DNA of 64,000 nt from RGIG7213 sp045540335. Lineage in GTDB: Bacteria > Bacillota > Clostridia > Oscillospirales > CAG-272. Of the stretch, positions 52,068-60,499 are shown piece by piece. Location: the NCBI GenBank assembly GCA_045540335.1, contig JAZQHC010000004.1, forward strand, positions 1-64,000, read 5' to 3'. The notes beneath the pieces were generated by a model that did no database searches, had not been told where the DNA came from, and was given only the letters and a program-made list of their open reading frames with translations. A program made the position numbers and the translations under genes. How positions within the stretch are numbered: the first letter of the stretch is position 1; each line of letters begins with the position of its first letter.

Positions 52068-52492
52068 ATATAGATTCAATTCGCAACGGATATGTGCTTG
52101 ACCATATAAAGGCAGGCAATGCTATAAAGATATATAACTATCTTAAGCTTGATACGCAGGATTGCTGTATTGCGATGATACGTAACGTTAAAAGCAGTAA
52201 GATGGGTAAAAAGGATATTATAAAGATAGATTCTTTGTTTGATATCGACCTCGACGTTCTTGGATATATCGATCCTGATATTACGATAAACGTCGTAAAA
52301 GACGGAGAAATAGTCGAAAAGAAGCATATAAAGCTTCCTAAAATGCTTACAAACGTATTGCGTTGCAAAAATCCCCGATGCATAACATCACAGGAAGATT
52401 CACTTGATCATATATTCAAATTGACGGACGAAAAAACGCGAACATATCGTTGTATGTATTGCGAAATGAAGGCCAAAAACTCCAAGGTTTGA
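52064..52492 (+). CDS. pyrI: Aspartate carbamoyltransferase regulatory subunit
   Basis: PyrI binds nucleotide effectors and holds PyrB in the allosteric holoenzyme. The 142-residue product has the effector-binding N-domain (GNAIKIYNYLKLD, IGYIDPD-type LGYIDPDITINVV) and the C-terminal zinc domain with four cysteines in LRCKNPRCIT and YRCMYCEMK. The gene overlaps pyrB by 4 bases and ends before a short terminator. Confidence 0.95.
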   Translation: MNIDSIRNGYVLDHIKAGNAIKIYNYLKLDTQDCCIAMIRNVKSSKMGKKDIIKIDSLFDIDLDVLGYIDPDITINVVKDGEIVEKKHIKLPKMLTNVLRCKNPRCITSQEDSLDHIFKLTDEKTRTYRCMYCEMKAKNSKV

Positions 52493-52517
52493 ATAATTTA
52501 ATGCAATAAAAAATAAT

Positions 52518-52553
52518 ATAGGTTTTGGAAGTTATTCCAAAACCTATTTATTC
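52518..52553 (+). terminator. Terminator after pyrI
   Basis: AATAGGTTTTGGA-type arm (ATAGGTTTTGGA) pairs with TCCAAAACCTAT, followed by TTATTC; the T run is short. Confidence 0.7.
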
Positions 52554-52562
52554 GGAGGTAAT

Positions 52563-53135
52563 ATGTCTAAAATAACTTGGAAAGGTTCAACATTATTAGC
52601 ACCCGTGCCGCCCGTTATGGTAAGCTGCGGTACAATGGAAAATTCTAATATAATTACGGTGGCTTGGTGTGGAATATTAGCGTCTTCACCTGCGAAAACA
52701 TATGTTTCCATCCGCCCCGAAAGGCATTCCTATGGGCTTATCAAGGAAACGAAGCACCTCGTTATCAATCTTACAACGGTTGATACCGTATATGCGTGTG
52801 ACTGGTGCGGAATACGTTCGGGCAGAGACGTTGATAAATTTGAAAAAATGCACCTTACAAAAGCACCCGCACAAGAGGTTACAGCACCGCTGATAAAAGA
52901 ATGTCCCCTTAATTTAGAATGTATCGTTACGGATATTTTGCCGATGGGCTCGCATGATGTTTTTGTGTGCGATATCGTTGTAGTTAACGTTGATGAAGAG
53001 CTTATAGACGATAAGGGAAAGCTTCATCTGGAATCCTGCGGCCTTGTTGGCTACAGTCACGGGCAGTATTTCAAATTAGGAAAGCAACTGGGCAATTTCG
53101 GATTTTCACACGCGAAAAAGAAGAAAAAAAAGTAA
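52563..53135 (+). CDS. Flavin reductase family (FMN-binding) protein with poly-lysine tail
   Basis: The 190-residue protein belongs to the flavin reductase-like/FMN-binding split-barrel family: APVPPVMVSCGTMENSNIITVAWCGI, SIRPERHSYGLIKET and KECPLNLECIVTDIL, as in clostridial flavoredoxins. It probably reduces or carries FMN in the cytoplasm, with no specified partner here. The protein ends in six lysines encoded by a run of A-rich codons just before the stop. CGGAGGTAAT gives a strong ribosome binding site. Confidence 0.87.
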   Translation: MSKITWKGSTLLAPVPPVMVSCGTMENSNIITVAWCGILASSPAKTYVSIRPERHSYGLIKETKHLVINLTTVDTVYACDWCGIRSGRDVDKFEKMHLTKAPAQEVTAPLIKECPLNLECIVTDILPMGSHDVFVCDIVVVNVDEELIDDKGKLHLESCGLVGYSHGQYFKLGKQLGNFGFSHAKKKKKK

Positions 53136-53139
53136 AACA

Positions 53140-53188
53140 TACCCGATATACATTACGAATACCGTAAAGTATATCGGGCATTTTTATT
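53140..53188. terminator. Bidirectional terminator between the flavin reductase gene and trmB
   Basis: CCCGATATAC pairs with GTATATCGGG around an inner small stem; a T-run TTTTTATTTT follows on the plus strand. The tail overlaps the 3' end of trmB. Confidence 0.78.
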
Positions 53189-53825
53189 TTGATAATACCG
53201 GGTATGCAACACACCGTTTTATATTGATGCCTTGTTTTGAAAAATTGGCTTCGTATTCTGTCATCACATTGTCGATTGCATACGGTTCTGAATGTAAGTC
53301 GTAAGATATCTCTTCCACCGAAAATCCGTTTTGGGTAAATTCTTCAAGTGAAAATTCAAACAAACCGTCGTTATCTGTTTTAAGCGCGATGCTTCCGCCT
53401 TCAGCTAACAGGGATTTATATATTTCAAGGAATATCGCGTGCGTTAACCTGCGCTTTTTATGTCCTGCCTTCGGCCAGGGGTCTGAAAAGTTAAGATAAA
53501 TCCTTTGTACGGAATGTAAAGGTATTGATTCGTTAAGCGTTTTGGCATCTGCACAAAGCACCCTTACGTTTGATAATGCGCAAGCCTTTACTTTTTCAGC
53601 ACAGCATACCATTACGTCGCTTATCTTTTCAACAGCTATAAAGTTGATATTCGGATATTTGGCTGCCATGTCTTTAATAAACGTTCCTTTCCCGCATCCT
53701 ATCTCTATGTGTACGGGATTGGCGTTGCCAAAAACTGTATTTAAATTTTCGATATCCTTCGGCAAAAAATAATCAGAACAAGCCAAAAGGCGTTCTTCAC
53801 CGTGTTTTTTCTTTCTAACTCGCAT
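53184..53825 (-). CDS. trmB: tRNA (guanine-N7)-methyltransferase
   Basis: TrmB makes m7G46 in tRNA. The 213-residue SAM-dependent enzyme has IGCGKGTFIKDMAAKYPNINFIAVEK (motif I in parts), DPWPKAGHKKRRLTH, which is a hallmark of TrmB, and SIALKTDNDGLFEFSL. The ribosome binding site AGAGGTCG precedes the ATG. It is monocistronic and divergent from the HAAS/DUF4097 pair. Confidence 0.95.
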   Translation of the reverse strand: MRVRKKKHGEERLLACSDYFLPKDIENLNTVFGNANPVHIEIGCGKGTFIKDMAAKYPNINFIAVEKISDVMVCCAEKVKACALSNVRVLCADAKTLNESIPLHSVQRIYLNFSDPWPKAGHKKRRLTHAIFLEIYKSLLAEGGSIALKTDNDGLFEFSLEEFTQNGFSVEEISYDLHSEPYAIDNVMTEYEANFSKQGINIKRCVAYPVLSK

Positions 53826-53896
53826 AAAAATCGACCTCTGCGTTTAAATATTTTTTAAAAAGTTAAAAATTGTATATTATTTAATATAAAAATAAT

Positions 53897-53932
53897 GATA
53901 TAATCGTATATGAATGATTATATCATACGATT
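53897..53932 (+). promoter_or_regulatory. Two overlapping dyads around a -10 element (probable operator of the HAAS/DUF4097 genes)
   Basis: GATATAATC (53897-53905) mirrors GATTATATC (53916-53924), and AATCGTAT (53902-53909) mirrors ATACGATT (53925-53932). A TATAAT lies in the first arm. HAAS/DUF1700 - DUF4097 genes are often preceded by a PadR-type regulator gene; none is here, so a repressor acting from elsewhere is possible. Confidence 0.5.
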
Positions 53933-53982
53933 TGAAAAAAATCAATCATTTGTTTAATTATTGCAAAAAAGGAGGGTTAAAC

Positions 53983-54792
53983 TTGGAAAAAGACCTTTTT
54001 TTGACTTCACTTGCACTCCATCTGTCCGAAGGCGGCATGCCTAAAGACGAGGTTGATAAACGTGTTAAATATTTTAATGAAAAATTGTCTGAATTAAGCA
54101 GTGAAGCTTGCGAAGAAAAAATAAAACAGCTTGGCGGCGATGCTGCCCTTGCCGAAAAATTACTTTCGGATTACAGAAAGGCGCAGACTACAACTATCCC
54201 CAGCGTGCCGAAAAACGATAAACCCAAAAAGGGCGTAGAAGAGCTTTTGGAAGAAGATGATGATAGCGACGTTAAAACCGCCCCCCCGAAAAGAAGAAAG
54301 CCTACCGACGGTGTAAAACGCGCGCCTTCCAATATTTCCGAAGGAACGAAGCCTAAAACGAAGCATTCAAAATATGACGAAAAGAAGCTTCAACAATTTA
54401 AAATATTAACATGGGTGCTTTCACCTATTATTTTAATATTGTTGGCGGTAATATTCGGGCTTTGGGCATTTTTGTTTGTTGCAGTTGCCGCGGCTGCACT
54501 GTTTTGTGCGGTTACATTGGTTATTGCATCGGCAGGCGGAACGGCTTTTGCCCTTGTTTCGATCATATACGGTATAACACAGCTTGGCTCGGTAATGCCT
54601 GCGGGCTTGTATGAGATAGGCATGGGCATCGTTTGTGCGGGTGCAACAATGTTTTCCGGTATTCTTTTGTACAACTTTATAGTAAGGCTTGTACCTTTTA
54701 TATATAAAAAGCTTATGGTGTTGGTAAAGTTTATCGTAAAACAACTTAAAAGGCTTTACGCCTATGCGAAAGGGGCGTTCTGTAAAGCATGA
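53983..54792 (+). CDS. HAAS-domain (DUF1700-type) membrane protein
   Basis: The 269-residue protein has an N-terminal HAAS-like helical domain (about 1-65, LSEGGMPKDEVDKRVKYFNEKLSEL), a charged linker (70-150) and three or four membrane helices (about 155-235), followed by a basic C-terminus. In Firmicutes, such genes sit with DUF4097 genes and a PadR regulator, and are thought to act in envelope stress sensing. The start is TTG, chosen because AGGAGGG lies 6 bases upstream; a TTG/ATG further up would lie in the operator. It overlaps the DUF4097 gene by 4 bases. Confidence 0.72.
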   Translation: MEKDLFLTSLALHLSEGGMPKDEVDKRVKYFNEKLSELSSEACEEKIKQLGGDAALAEKLLSDYRKAQTTTIPSVPKNDKPKKGVEELLEEDDDSDVKTAPPKRRKPTDGVKRAPSNISEGTKPKTKHSKYDEKKLQQFKILTWVLSPIILILLAVIFGLWAFLFVAVAAAALFCAVTLVIASAGGTAFALVSIIYGITQLGSVMPAGLYEIGMGIVCAGATMFSGILLYNFIVRLVPFIYKKLMVLVKFIVKQLKRLYAYAKGAFCKA

Positions 54793-55706
54793 AACCGGTA
54801 TCTGTTGTTTTCTTAATAATTTCTGTTATACTTATCATATTGGGGATTTTGACATGCTCGTTTGCTATGATGCAGGCGCGCGTGCAGGGCGTTCAATTAT
54901 ATGATACGAAAAACAGCGACGGCGAAATTGAAAATATTTTTGATTTTTCTTCTGAAGAAATAGGAAAAATCGAAATAAACGTTGCAGATGCAGACGTTAA
55001 AATAATCTGCGGTGCAGATAATAACAAAATAGAAATACGCAATTTTTCTTCCACGGGTTATGTTTGTCAGGTTGAAAATAAAGCACTTGTTATGGAAACG
55101 GGTCTTAACATACTTTCTTTAACAGATCTTGCGCAGGGCGAAATCAGATTCAAGGGCTTCAGATATTACGTTAACGAATTGTTTGGTTCTGATGTTATCG
55201 GCAGAAAAAGCGTTAATCTGTATATTTCCGATACCTATGATATAAAGGTTATAGACGTTAAGACTACAAACGGCGATATTACTATTGAGGGGTCTGAATT
55301 TGATGCTGACATAACGCTTCAAGTCAATAACGGTAATATAAATGCATCAGACGTAAGAACGGATTCGTCATTTGATGCATCCGTAACTTCAAGCGGCGAT
55401 ATTACACTTTCAAATGTAGTTTGTGCAATGTCTGATGTCGCTTGCGAAAGCGGTTCAGTAAAGGGTGATCTTACGGCAGATGAAATATCGGTCGTTGCCG
55501 AAAAAGACGTAAAGTTATCTTGTAAAACCGATCTTGAAGAATATAACTACGATCTTCAAGCGAACGACGGCAAGATTACTATTATGGGTATAAATCTTAA
55601 TACACCTCATAAAACCCACAATCCGAATTTCTCGAAAAGAATTCAGATAGAAGCTAAAAACGGAAATATTGATATTTCCGCATCAAAAACATCAGAAAAT
55701 CAATAA
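54789..55706 (+). CDS. DUF4097 membrane-anchored beta-helix protein
   Basis: The 305-residue product has an N-terminal anchor helix (about 6-27) and an extracytoplasmic DUF4097 beta-helical domain of repeated short strands (IEINVADADVKIICG, VKTTNGDITIEGSEF, VNNGNINASDV, VTSSGDITLSNV, AKNGNIDIS). DUF4097 proteins are widespread, of unknown role, and adhesin-like. It is translationally coupled to the HAAS gene by a 4-base overlap. It ends with no clear terminator before the DUF378 gene. Confidence 0.78.
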   Translation: MKPVSVVFLIISVILIILGILTCSFAMMQARVQGVQLYDTKNSDGEIENIFDFSSEEIGKIEINVADADVKIICGADNNKIEIRNFSSTGYVCQVENKALVMETGLNILSLTDLAQGEIRFKGFRYYVNELFGSDVIGRKSVNLYISDTYDIKVIDVKTTNGDITIEGSEFDADITLQVNNGNINASDVRTDSSFDASVTSSGDITLSNVVCAMSDVACESGSVKGDLTADEISVVAEKDVKLSCKTDLEEYNYDLQANDGKITIMGINLNTPHKTHNPNFSKRIQIEAKNGNIDISASKTSENQ

Positions 55707-55817
55707 TAGTAAACGAATAAAAAACGCGAATGTGCTAATAATAATGTTGCGGCAACGATATACGCTGCCGTTCATTATTTCTGAAAGGGATTTTGGATAA
55801 AACAAGGATTATTGATC

Positions 55818-56036
55818 GTGTTAGACAGATTAGCACTTATTCTCGTTATTATCGGCGCATTGAACTGGGGCAGCATCGGTATATTCAATTTTGATGTTGT
55901 AGGTTGGATATTCGGCGGTCAGACGGCGGTTGTAAGCCGCATCATATTCACGGTTGTTGCGCTGGCAGGTCTTTGGTGTATATCACTTTTGTTCAGACGA
56001 AGCGATATGCTTGAAGAAAGCAGAGAAGACATGTAA
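55818..56036 (+). CDS. DUF378 small membrane protein
   Basis: The 72-residue product has two membrane helices (about residues 3-24 and 38-57) and matches DUF378: LALILVIIGALNWGSIGIFNFDVVGWIFGG in parts, the LNWG motif being characteristic. The function is unknown. I chose GTG, 9 bases after AAGGA; a TTG two codons upstream is only 3 bases from it. It precedes a hairpin terminator. Confidence 0.85.
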   Translation: MLDRLALILVIIGALNWGSIGIFNFDVVGWIFGGQTAVVSRIIFTVVALAGLWCISLLFRRSDMLEESREDM

Positions 56037-56041
56037 AACTT

Positions 56042-56074
56042 AAATTGCCGCATTTGCGGCAATTTTACTTTTTG
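56042..56074 (+). terminator. Terminator after the DUF378 gene
   Basis: AAATTGCCGCA pairs with TGCGGCAATTT around a 2-base gap, followed by TACTTTTT. Confidence 0.75.
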
Positions 56075-56086
56075 GGAGTTACATAT

Positions 56087-57217
56087 ATGGAAAGAATAAT
56101 TAAAGCTTTAGATTCTTGCATCAGCGGAATGACGTTGCAAAAGATAATTTTATCTAAGCCTAATGATCCCGATGTGCGCCGTTTGTGTGCACGCCTTGTA
56201 AAGATAAAGGGGAAAACCGTTTTACAAACGGAAAAGCTTTTGCAGTCCGGTGGGGCAATGCATGAAAATATTCCTATTGAAGAATCGGTAAACAGAATTG
56301 CCTTGTTGTTTGAAGAATCGTACGGCCAGATAAATATAGTGGATATTGGCGGAAATGCCGAAGGGCGGTTTTCAAAAAATGGTAAGCTGATGTTCTATTC
56401 GAAAATAAAAAAAGCCGAGGGTATTTCAACTGTATCTGCACAAAACAGAAGCAAGGAATATATACTGTCGCCGGAAAATAAATATGATTTTCTGGTATCA
56501 TTGGGCATACAAGACGCTACGGGCAGAATACACGATAAACGTCAAAGCAAGTTTAGGCAGATAAATAAATTTCTTGAAATTATAAAGGATGTTGAAAAAT
56601 ATCTTCCCGAGGATAATATCGTTATTTGGGATCTTTGCTGCGGTAAAAGCTATCTTTCATTTGCTGTTTACTATTATTTTCGTTTTATTCTGAATAAAAC
56701 GGTAAAAATATACGGTGTAGATCTGAAAAAAGACGTTATCGAATACTGCACAGGCGTTGCACAAAGGCTTGGATTTAACGATCTTGTTTTTTTACATGGC
56801 GACATAAACGAAACTTCTTTGCCGCATAGCCCGCATATGGTAATGTCGCTTCATGCTTGTGATATTGCAACTGATATAGTTTTGAATAACGCAGTAAAAA
56901 ACGGCGCGAAGGTAATTCTTTCAACGCCGTGCTGCCAGCATGAATTGGCAGATAGAATACATAACGATAATTTGGATTTTATTCTTGATTATCCGATATT
57001 AAAGCAAAAGCTTTCTGCATTGATAACAGATGCAATTCGTTGCGAAGGCTTGAAATCAAACGGATACACAGTTACGTGTTTAGAGTTTATCGACCCCGAC
57101 GAAACGCCTAAAAATATGATGATAAAGGCCATTAAAAACCAAAAGACACAAAAAGATTTAAGCAAGTATTCCGAATTGTGTAAAAGCTTTAACGCTGTTG
57201 AGCATTTTTTGAAATAA
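56087..57217 (+). CDS. SAM-dependent methyltransferase (PF13679-type, RNA or protein target unknown)
   Basis: The 376-residue cytoplasmic protein has an N-terminal region (about 1-160, with LQKIILSKPNDPDVRRLCARLVKIKG in parts) and a methyltransferase domain: VIWDLCCGKSYLSFAVYYYF (motif I, Asp-Leu-Cys-Cys-Gly-Lys), IYGVDLKKDVIEYC, VMSLHACDIATDIVL and LSTPCCQHELADRI. The Cys-rich signatures fit Methyltransf_32. The target is not known. The ATG is chosen because TTGGGAGTT lies upstream; a start 14 codons earlier lies in the terminator. Confidence 0.82.
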   Translation: MERIIKALDSCISGMTLQKIILSKPNDPDVRRLCARLVKIKGKTVLQTEKLLQSGGAMHENIPIEESVNRIALLFEESYGQINIVDIGGNAEGRFSKNGKLMFYSKIKKAEGISTVSAQNRSKEYILSPENKYDFLVSLGIQDATGRIHDKRQSKFRQINKFLEIIKDVEKYLPEDNIVIWDLCCGKSYLSFAVYYYFRFILNKTVKIYGVDLKKDVIEYCTGVAQRLGFNDLVFLHGDINETSLPHSPHMVMSLHACDIATDIVLNNAVKNGAKVILSTPCCQHELADRIHNDNLDFILDYPILKQKLSALITDAIRCEGLKSNGYTVTCLEFIDPDETPKNMMIKAIKNQKTQKDLSKYSELCKSFNAVEHFLK

Positions 57218-57227
57218 ATAGTATATT

Positions 57228-57280
57228 AAAACTACCCGAAACGAGAATAAAGCTTCTCTTTTCGGGTAGTTTGCTTTTAT
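57228..57280. terminator. Bidirectional terminator between methyltransferase and PrsA-like genes
   Basis: AAACTACCCGAAA pairs with TTTCGGGTAGTTT around about 20 bases; T-rich tails on both sides. Confidence 0.82.
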
Positions 57281-57285
57281 TTATT

Positions 57286-58896
57286 TTATTCAAATATTGA
57301 ATCCATATGCTCTTCAGCGTATTCGATAGAAGATGTTTTAAGAATATCTTTTACGTAGTTTGCAAGCTTCTCGCTTCTTAATGAAGAATCTATCATGTAT
57401 TGATAATAGGGCTCTCCATATGAGGAAATAAACGTTATAAAGTATCCGCAGATAACGCCGTAGCTTGTATATTCCTGATATCCGCAGTCGTAAAGCTTTC
57501 GTCCGTCTTCAAAGCACCACGATACAACGTTTGAAGGAAATGCAAGGCTTGAAGGAAGAATATCTTTTGCAAGCCCGCCCTTGTCCTTGGTGATCGTATC
57601 GTCGGAATATTCGGTTACAAGCTTTACAAATTCAGCATCTTTGTCTGTGGCTTTGCCTACGCGGTCTATCAATTCCTCCGCAAGCTTTTTTGCCGTACTT
57701 TCGGTGTATTTCTGTAAAGAAAGGTCAATATATATATAACGTATTGTGGGAATAGGATCAACCATTTTGTAAGGTACTTTTACAGCTTGCACTACTTTAA
57801 TTCTACCTTGCGAATCTACAAGTTTCGTTATTTCGCCGTTTTGTCGGCCATCTGCAAACAACCATTCTGTAACGTTGCTTTTAACGTATTCACCCTTGTA
57901 GTTTTGGTAGTAACATTCCGCTTTCTTCGTAAGATACGTTTTTTCAAATTCTTCATATTCTTTTGCAGACAGCTTAGGGTAAACAAGCCGATACGCCTCG
58001 GGGAAGGTTTTACCGCTTTTTACGTAGTTAATAAAGTCGGTTGCTTCTTTATCTGCCTTTTCCTTTGCGGCTTTAACCTCACTGTCAGAACTGGTGGCAT
58101 CAAAGTCGGGCGTTATCATCAGAAGATTGTAGTCAACAAGCGAATAATGATCCTTGTGTTCTTCAAAATAAGCATCAACCTCGTCAACCGTAACGTTGAA
58201 TTCGTCGTAAAGCTTTTGAGAATATTTGGTTGCAAGCTGGAAGATATAATAAGTTTCTTTTACTATTTCAGGCGTAAGATCGGGCCCCATCATTTCAAAT
58301 TCTTCCATATATTCCGCAAATGATATGTTATAGCCCTTGGCGTTTTCTATTATTTTGTTTACGTTTTCGTCAACCTCGGATATTTCTTCAGAAGTCAACG
58401 TTAAGCCTGATTTTTTTGCCTGTGCTGCAAATACAAGATAGTATTCCAGATCGCGCTTTGCAAGGGAAAGAAAATAATCGTACCAGGTTTCGTATTCCGA
58501 ATACTTGCTTTGTGTAGGCTTTTGGTTATGCAAAGGAAGCGTAGGATCAAAATACTGCGTTATTTCACTGTAATTGGTCTGATAAAAATCGGTATATGCG
58601 TTTGCAAAAAAATAACGAAGTGCAAAAACATTCAATTTTACCCCGTCGTATTCCAAAAGCGCGGCGTCAGGGGCAGATAACGTTATATCATCAGGAATGT
58701 CCGTGCCTTCCGATTCGCTGTCTTTTGCGGTGCCTGCGGTAGTTTCAAATGTTTCATTTGAAGATGTGCTGCCGCTTGCAGCTTCGGTATTCGTATTATC
58801 TGTACCTGTACCGTCTGTTACGTTTTCGGTATTCATACAAGCGGCGGTGGAAAGGGCAAGTATAAAAGCAATAGTAGAAGTTAAAAATTTTTTCAT
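57286..58896 (-). CDS. PrsA/parvulin-like peptidyl-prolyl isomerase lipoprotein
   Basis: The 536-residue product has a lipoprotein signal (STAAC, Cys20), a Ser/Thr/Asn/Glu spacer (22-70), a SurA/PrsA-type N-terminal helical region (75-235) and a C-terminal parvulin-like domain (about 390-505: TIRYIYIDLSLQKY, KLVTEYSDDTITKDKGGLAKDIL, FPSNVVSWCFEDGRKLYDCGYQEY). It likely helps fold secreted proteins outside the membrane, which fits the many secreted proteins here. The parvulin active site is not clearly conserved. The ATG has AAGGAAC 7 bases upstream. Confidence 0.75.
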   Translation of the reverse strand: MKKFLTSTIAFILALSTAACMNTENVTDGTGTDNTNTEAASGSTSSNETFETTAGTAKDSESEGTDIPDDITLSAPDAALLEYDGVKLNVFALRYFFANAYTDFYQTNYSEITQYFDPTLPLHNQKPTQSKYSEYETWYDYFLSLAKRDLEYYLVFAAQAKKSGLTLTSEEISEVDENVNKIIENAKGYNISFAEYMEEFEMMGPDLTPEIVKETYYIFQLATKYSQKLYDEFNVTVDEVDAYFEEHKDHYSLVDYNLLMITPDFDATSSDSEVKAAKEKADKEATDFINYVKSGKTFPEAYRLVYPKLSAKEYEEFEKTYLTKKAECYYQNYKGEYVKSNVTEWLFADGRQNGEITKLVDSQGRIKVVQAVKVPYKMVDPIPTIRYIYIDLSLQKYTESTAKKLAEELIDRVGKATDKDAEFVKLVTEYSDDTITKDKGGLAKDILPSSLAFPSNVVSWCFEDGRKLYDCGYQEYTSYGVICGYFITFISSYGEPYYQYMIDSSLRSEKLANYVKDILKTSSIEYAEEHMDSIFE

Positions 58897-58926
58897 ACAA
58901 TGTTCCTTATAAGTGGATTTTGATTT

Positions 58927-58955
58927 ATTGTACCACATTATTGTTATTCAAACAA
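58927..58955 (-). promoter_or_regulatory. Sigma-A promoter for the PrsA-like gene
   Basis: Minus strand: TTGTTT (58955-58950), 17-base spacer ending TGG, TACAAT (58932-58927). Confidence 0.8.
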
Positions 58956-58994
58956 CGCTATTTTAAAACGGCATTGTAAAAATACATTCAACAA

Positions 58995-59939
58995 TCAGGC
59001 TAAAAAAACTTTTTCGGTTATATTAAGTACAAGCGGTACCGATATTACGGAAAGTATAGTGGAAAGCCCCGTTAATTTTGCGCCGAATTCCGGTGCTATA
59101 TCGTATTTTTCGGCGTACATAACCGTATTTGAAGCACAGGGAAGTGCCGTCATTATAGCGACGAAATATACGTAAAATTCATCAATGGGTAAAAGGGAAG
59201 TGATGAAGGCTGCCAATAGCGGCATCGCAAGCAATTTTATTGCAAGCAGTACATATATTTTCCAATCGGAAAATACTTTTTTAAACGGTATCGTCGCGAT
59301 GACGCCGCCTATTATAAACATAGAGCACGGAATCGTTACGTCGCCTACCATTTTGAAAGCATCTGTTACAACGGTGGGCAACTGCCAAGGAAGCATGTAA
59401 AGCATAACGCCGAGAACGCACGGAACGGTGCCGTAGTTTAAAATGATATTAAGCGGTTTGATTTTTACCGTATCGGAATTTTTAGATATAATGTATATGC
59501 CGTACGTCCAAACCATTGTGTTGAATGCGATCAGATAAAACGAACCGTAAAAACCGCCCATTTCTTCACCGAAAAGTGCTTTTAAAACGGGAAAGCCCAT
59601 AAAGCCGGTGTTTGCAAAAACAAGTGCAAATTCGCCTATGCCGCGTTCTGCCTTGCTTTTTATCGCACGCGTTGATAAGAAGGCCGCCAATGCGGAAAAT
59701 GCATATATGCAAAAGCCCGTTAATACGATAAGCATACCGTCTTTAAGCTTGTCTATGCTTTTATTTTCAGTGCCTAAAAGACCGCCTAAAACGAGAAACG
59801 GCGTTCCCACACAGACAACGAAATTAGAAAGCTTTTTAGAAAAATCTCTATCCATGAATTTCAGCTTGTAAGCGCCGAAACCCACTATCATAATTATAAA
59901 CAGCTTTATAACTGTATTTGAAAGTTCACCAACGTTCAT
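58995..59939 (-). CDS. AEC-family (auxin efflux carrier-like) permease
   Basis: The 314-residue polytopic protein has about ten membrane helices, with the family's internal repeat and motifs VCVGTPFLVLGGLL, GEFALVFANTGFMGFPVL and MTALPCASNTVMYAEKYD. Bacterial AEC proteins move small organic acids or malate; the substrate is unknown. ATG overlaps the udg stop by 4 bases (ATGA), which decides this start over the TTG two codons upstream. It is the last gene of the minus-strand run that begins with the divIVA-like gene. Confidence 0.87.
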   Translation of the reverse strand: MNVGELSNTVIKLFIIMIVGFGAYKLKFMDRDFSKKLSNFVVCVGTPFLVLGGLLGTENKSIDKLKDGMLIVLTGFCIYAFSALAAFLSTRAIKSKAERGIGEFALVFANTGFMGFPVLKALFGEEMGGFYGSFYLIAFNTMVWTYGIYIISKNSDTVKIKPLNIILNYGTVPCVLGVMLYMLPWQLPTVVTDAFKMVGDVTIPCSMFIIGGVIATIPFKKVFSDWKIYVLLAIKLLAMPLLAAFITSLLPIDEFYVYFVAIMTALPCASNTVMYAEKYDIAPEFGAKLTGLSTILSVISVPLVLNITEKVFLA

Positions 59940-60496
59940 ATGCAAAGTCCGTTTGAAACGGCATACTCCTTGATTTTTTCCATATCACACAGCATATCGT
60001 CTTTTTTGCGCGGATCACGCAAAAGTGCAGACGGATGATATACGGCAGACATTACGTATTTCCCCTTTGGGAAAAATACACCGTGTTCTGCCGTTATTTT
60101 GAAATCCGGCTTGATCAGACGCATTGCAGAGATCCTGCCTAAGCATACAATAAGCGATGGGGAAATTATTCTTACCTGTTGGCGAAGATAATCGATGCAC
60201 GCGTCCTCTTCGTTTTTTTGCGGATCTCTGTTTTTGGGCGGGCGGCATTTAAGAATATTGGCAATATACACGTTTTCGCGGTTGATTCCAACCGCATTAA
60301 GATATTTGTCGAACAATTGTCCTGCCCTGCCCACAAACGGTATTCCGCTAAGATCCTCGTTTTCGCCGGGGGCTTCACCAACGAACATTATATCAGCATT
60401 GGGATTTCCAACCCCAAAAACTACGTTTGTGCGCGTTTGACATAAAGGGCACAAATTACATTCGGTACATTTTTTGTATAATTCGTTAAGTTCCAT
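59936..60496 (-). CDS. Uracil-DNA glycosylase, family 4 (4Fe-4S)
   Basis: The 186-residue enzyme removes uracil from DNA. Family-4 marks: GEAPGENEDLSGIPFVGRAGQLFDKYL in parts, YIANILKCRPPKNRDP, LIVCLGRISAMRL and YHPSALLRDPRKK. The four iron-sulfur cysteines are two near the N-terminus (of Cys10, Cys13, Cys16, Cys19), one in ILKCRPP and one in DACIDYL. It starts 3 bases after the mecA-like stop and overlaps the AEC gene, so it is in the operon. Confidence 0.93.
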   Translation of the reverse strand: MELNELYKKCTECNLCPLCQTRTNVVFGVGNPNADIMFVGEAPGENEDLSGIPFVGRAGQLFDKYLNAVGINRENVYIANILKCRPPKNRDPQKNEEDACIDYLRQQVRIISPSLIVCLGRISAMRLIKPDFKITAEHGVFFPKGKYVMSAVYHPSALLRDPRKKDDMLCDMEKIKEYAVSNGLCI

Positions 60497-60499
60497 AAT

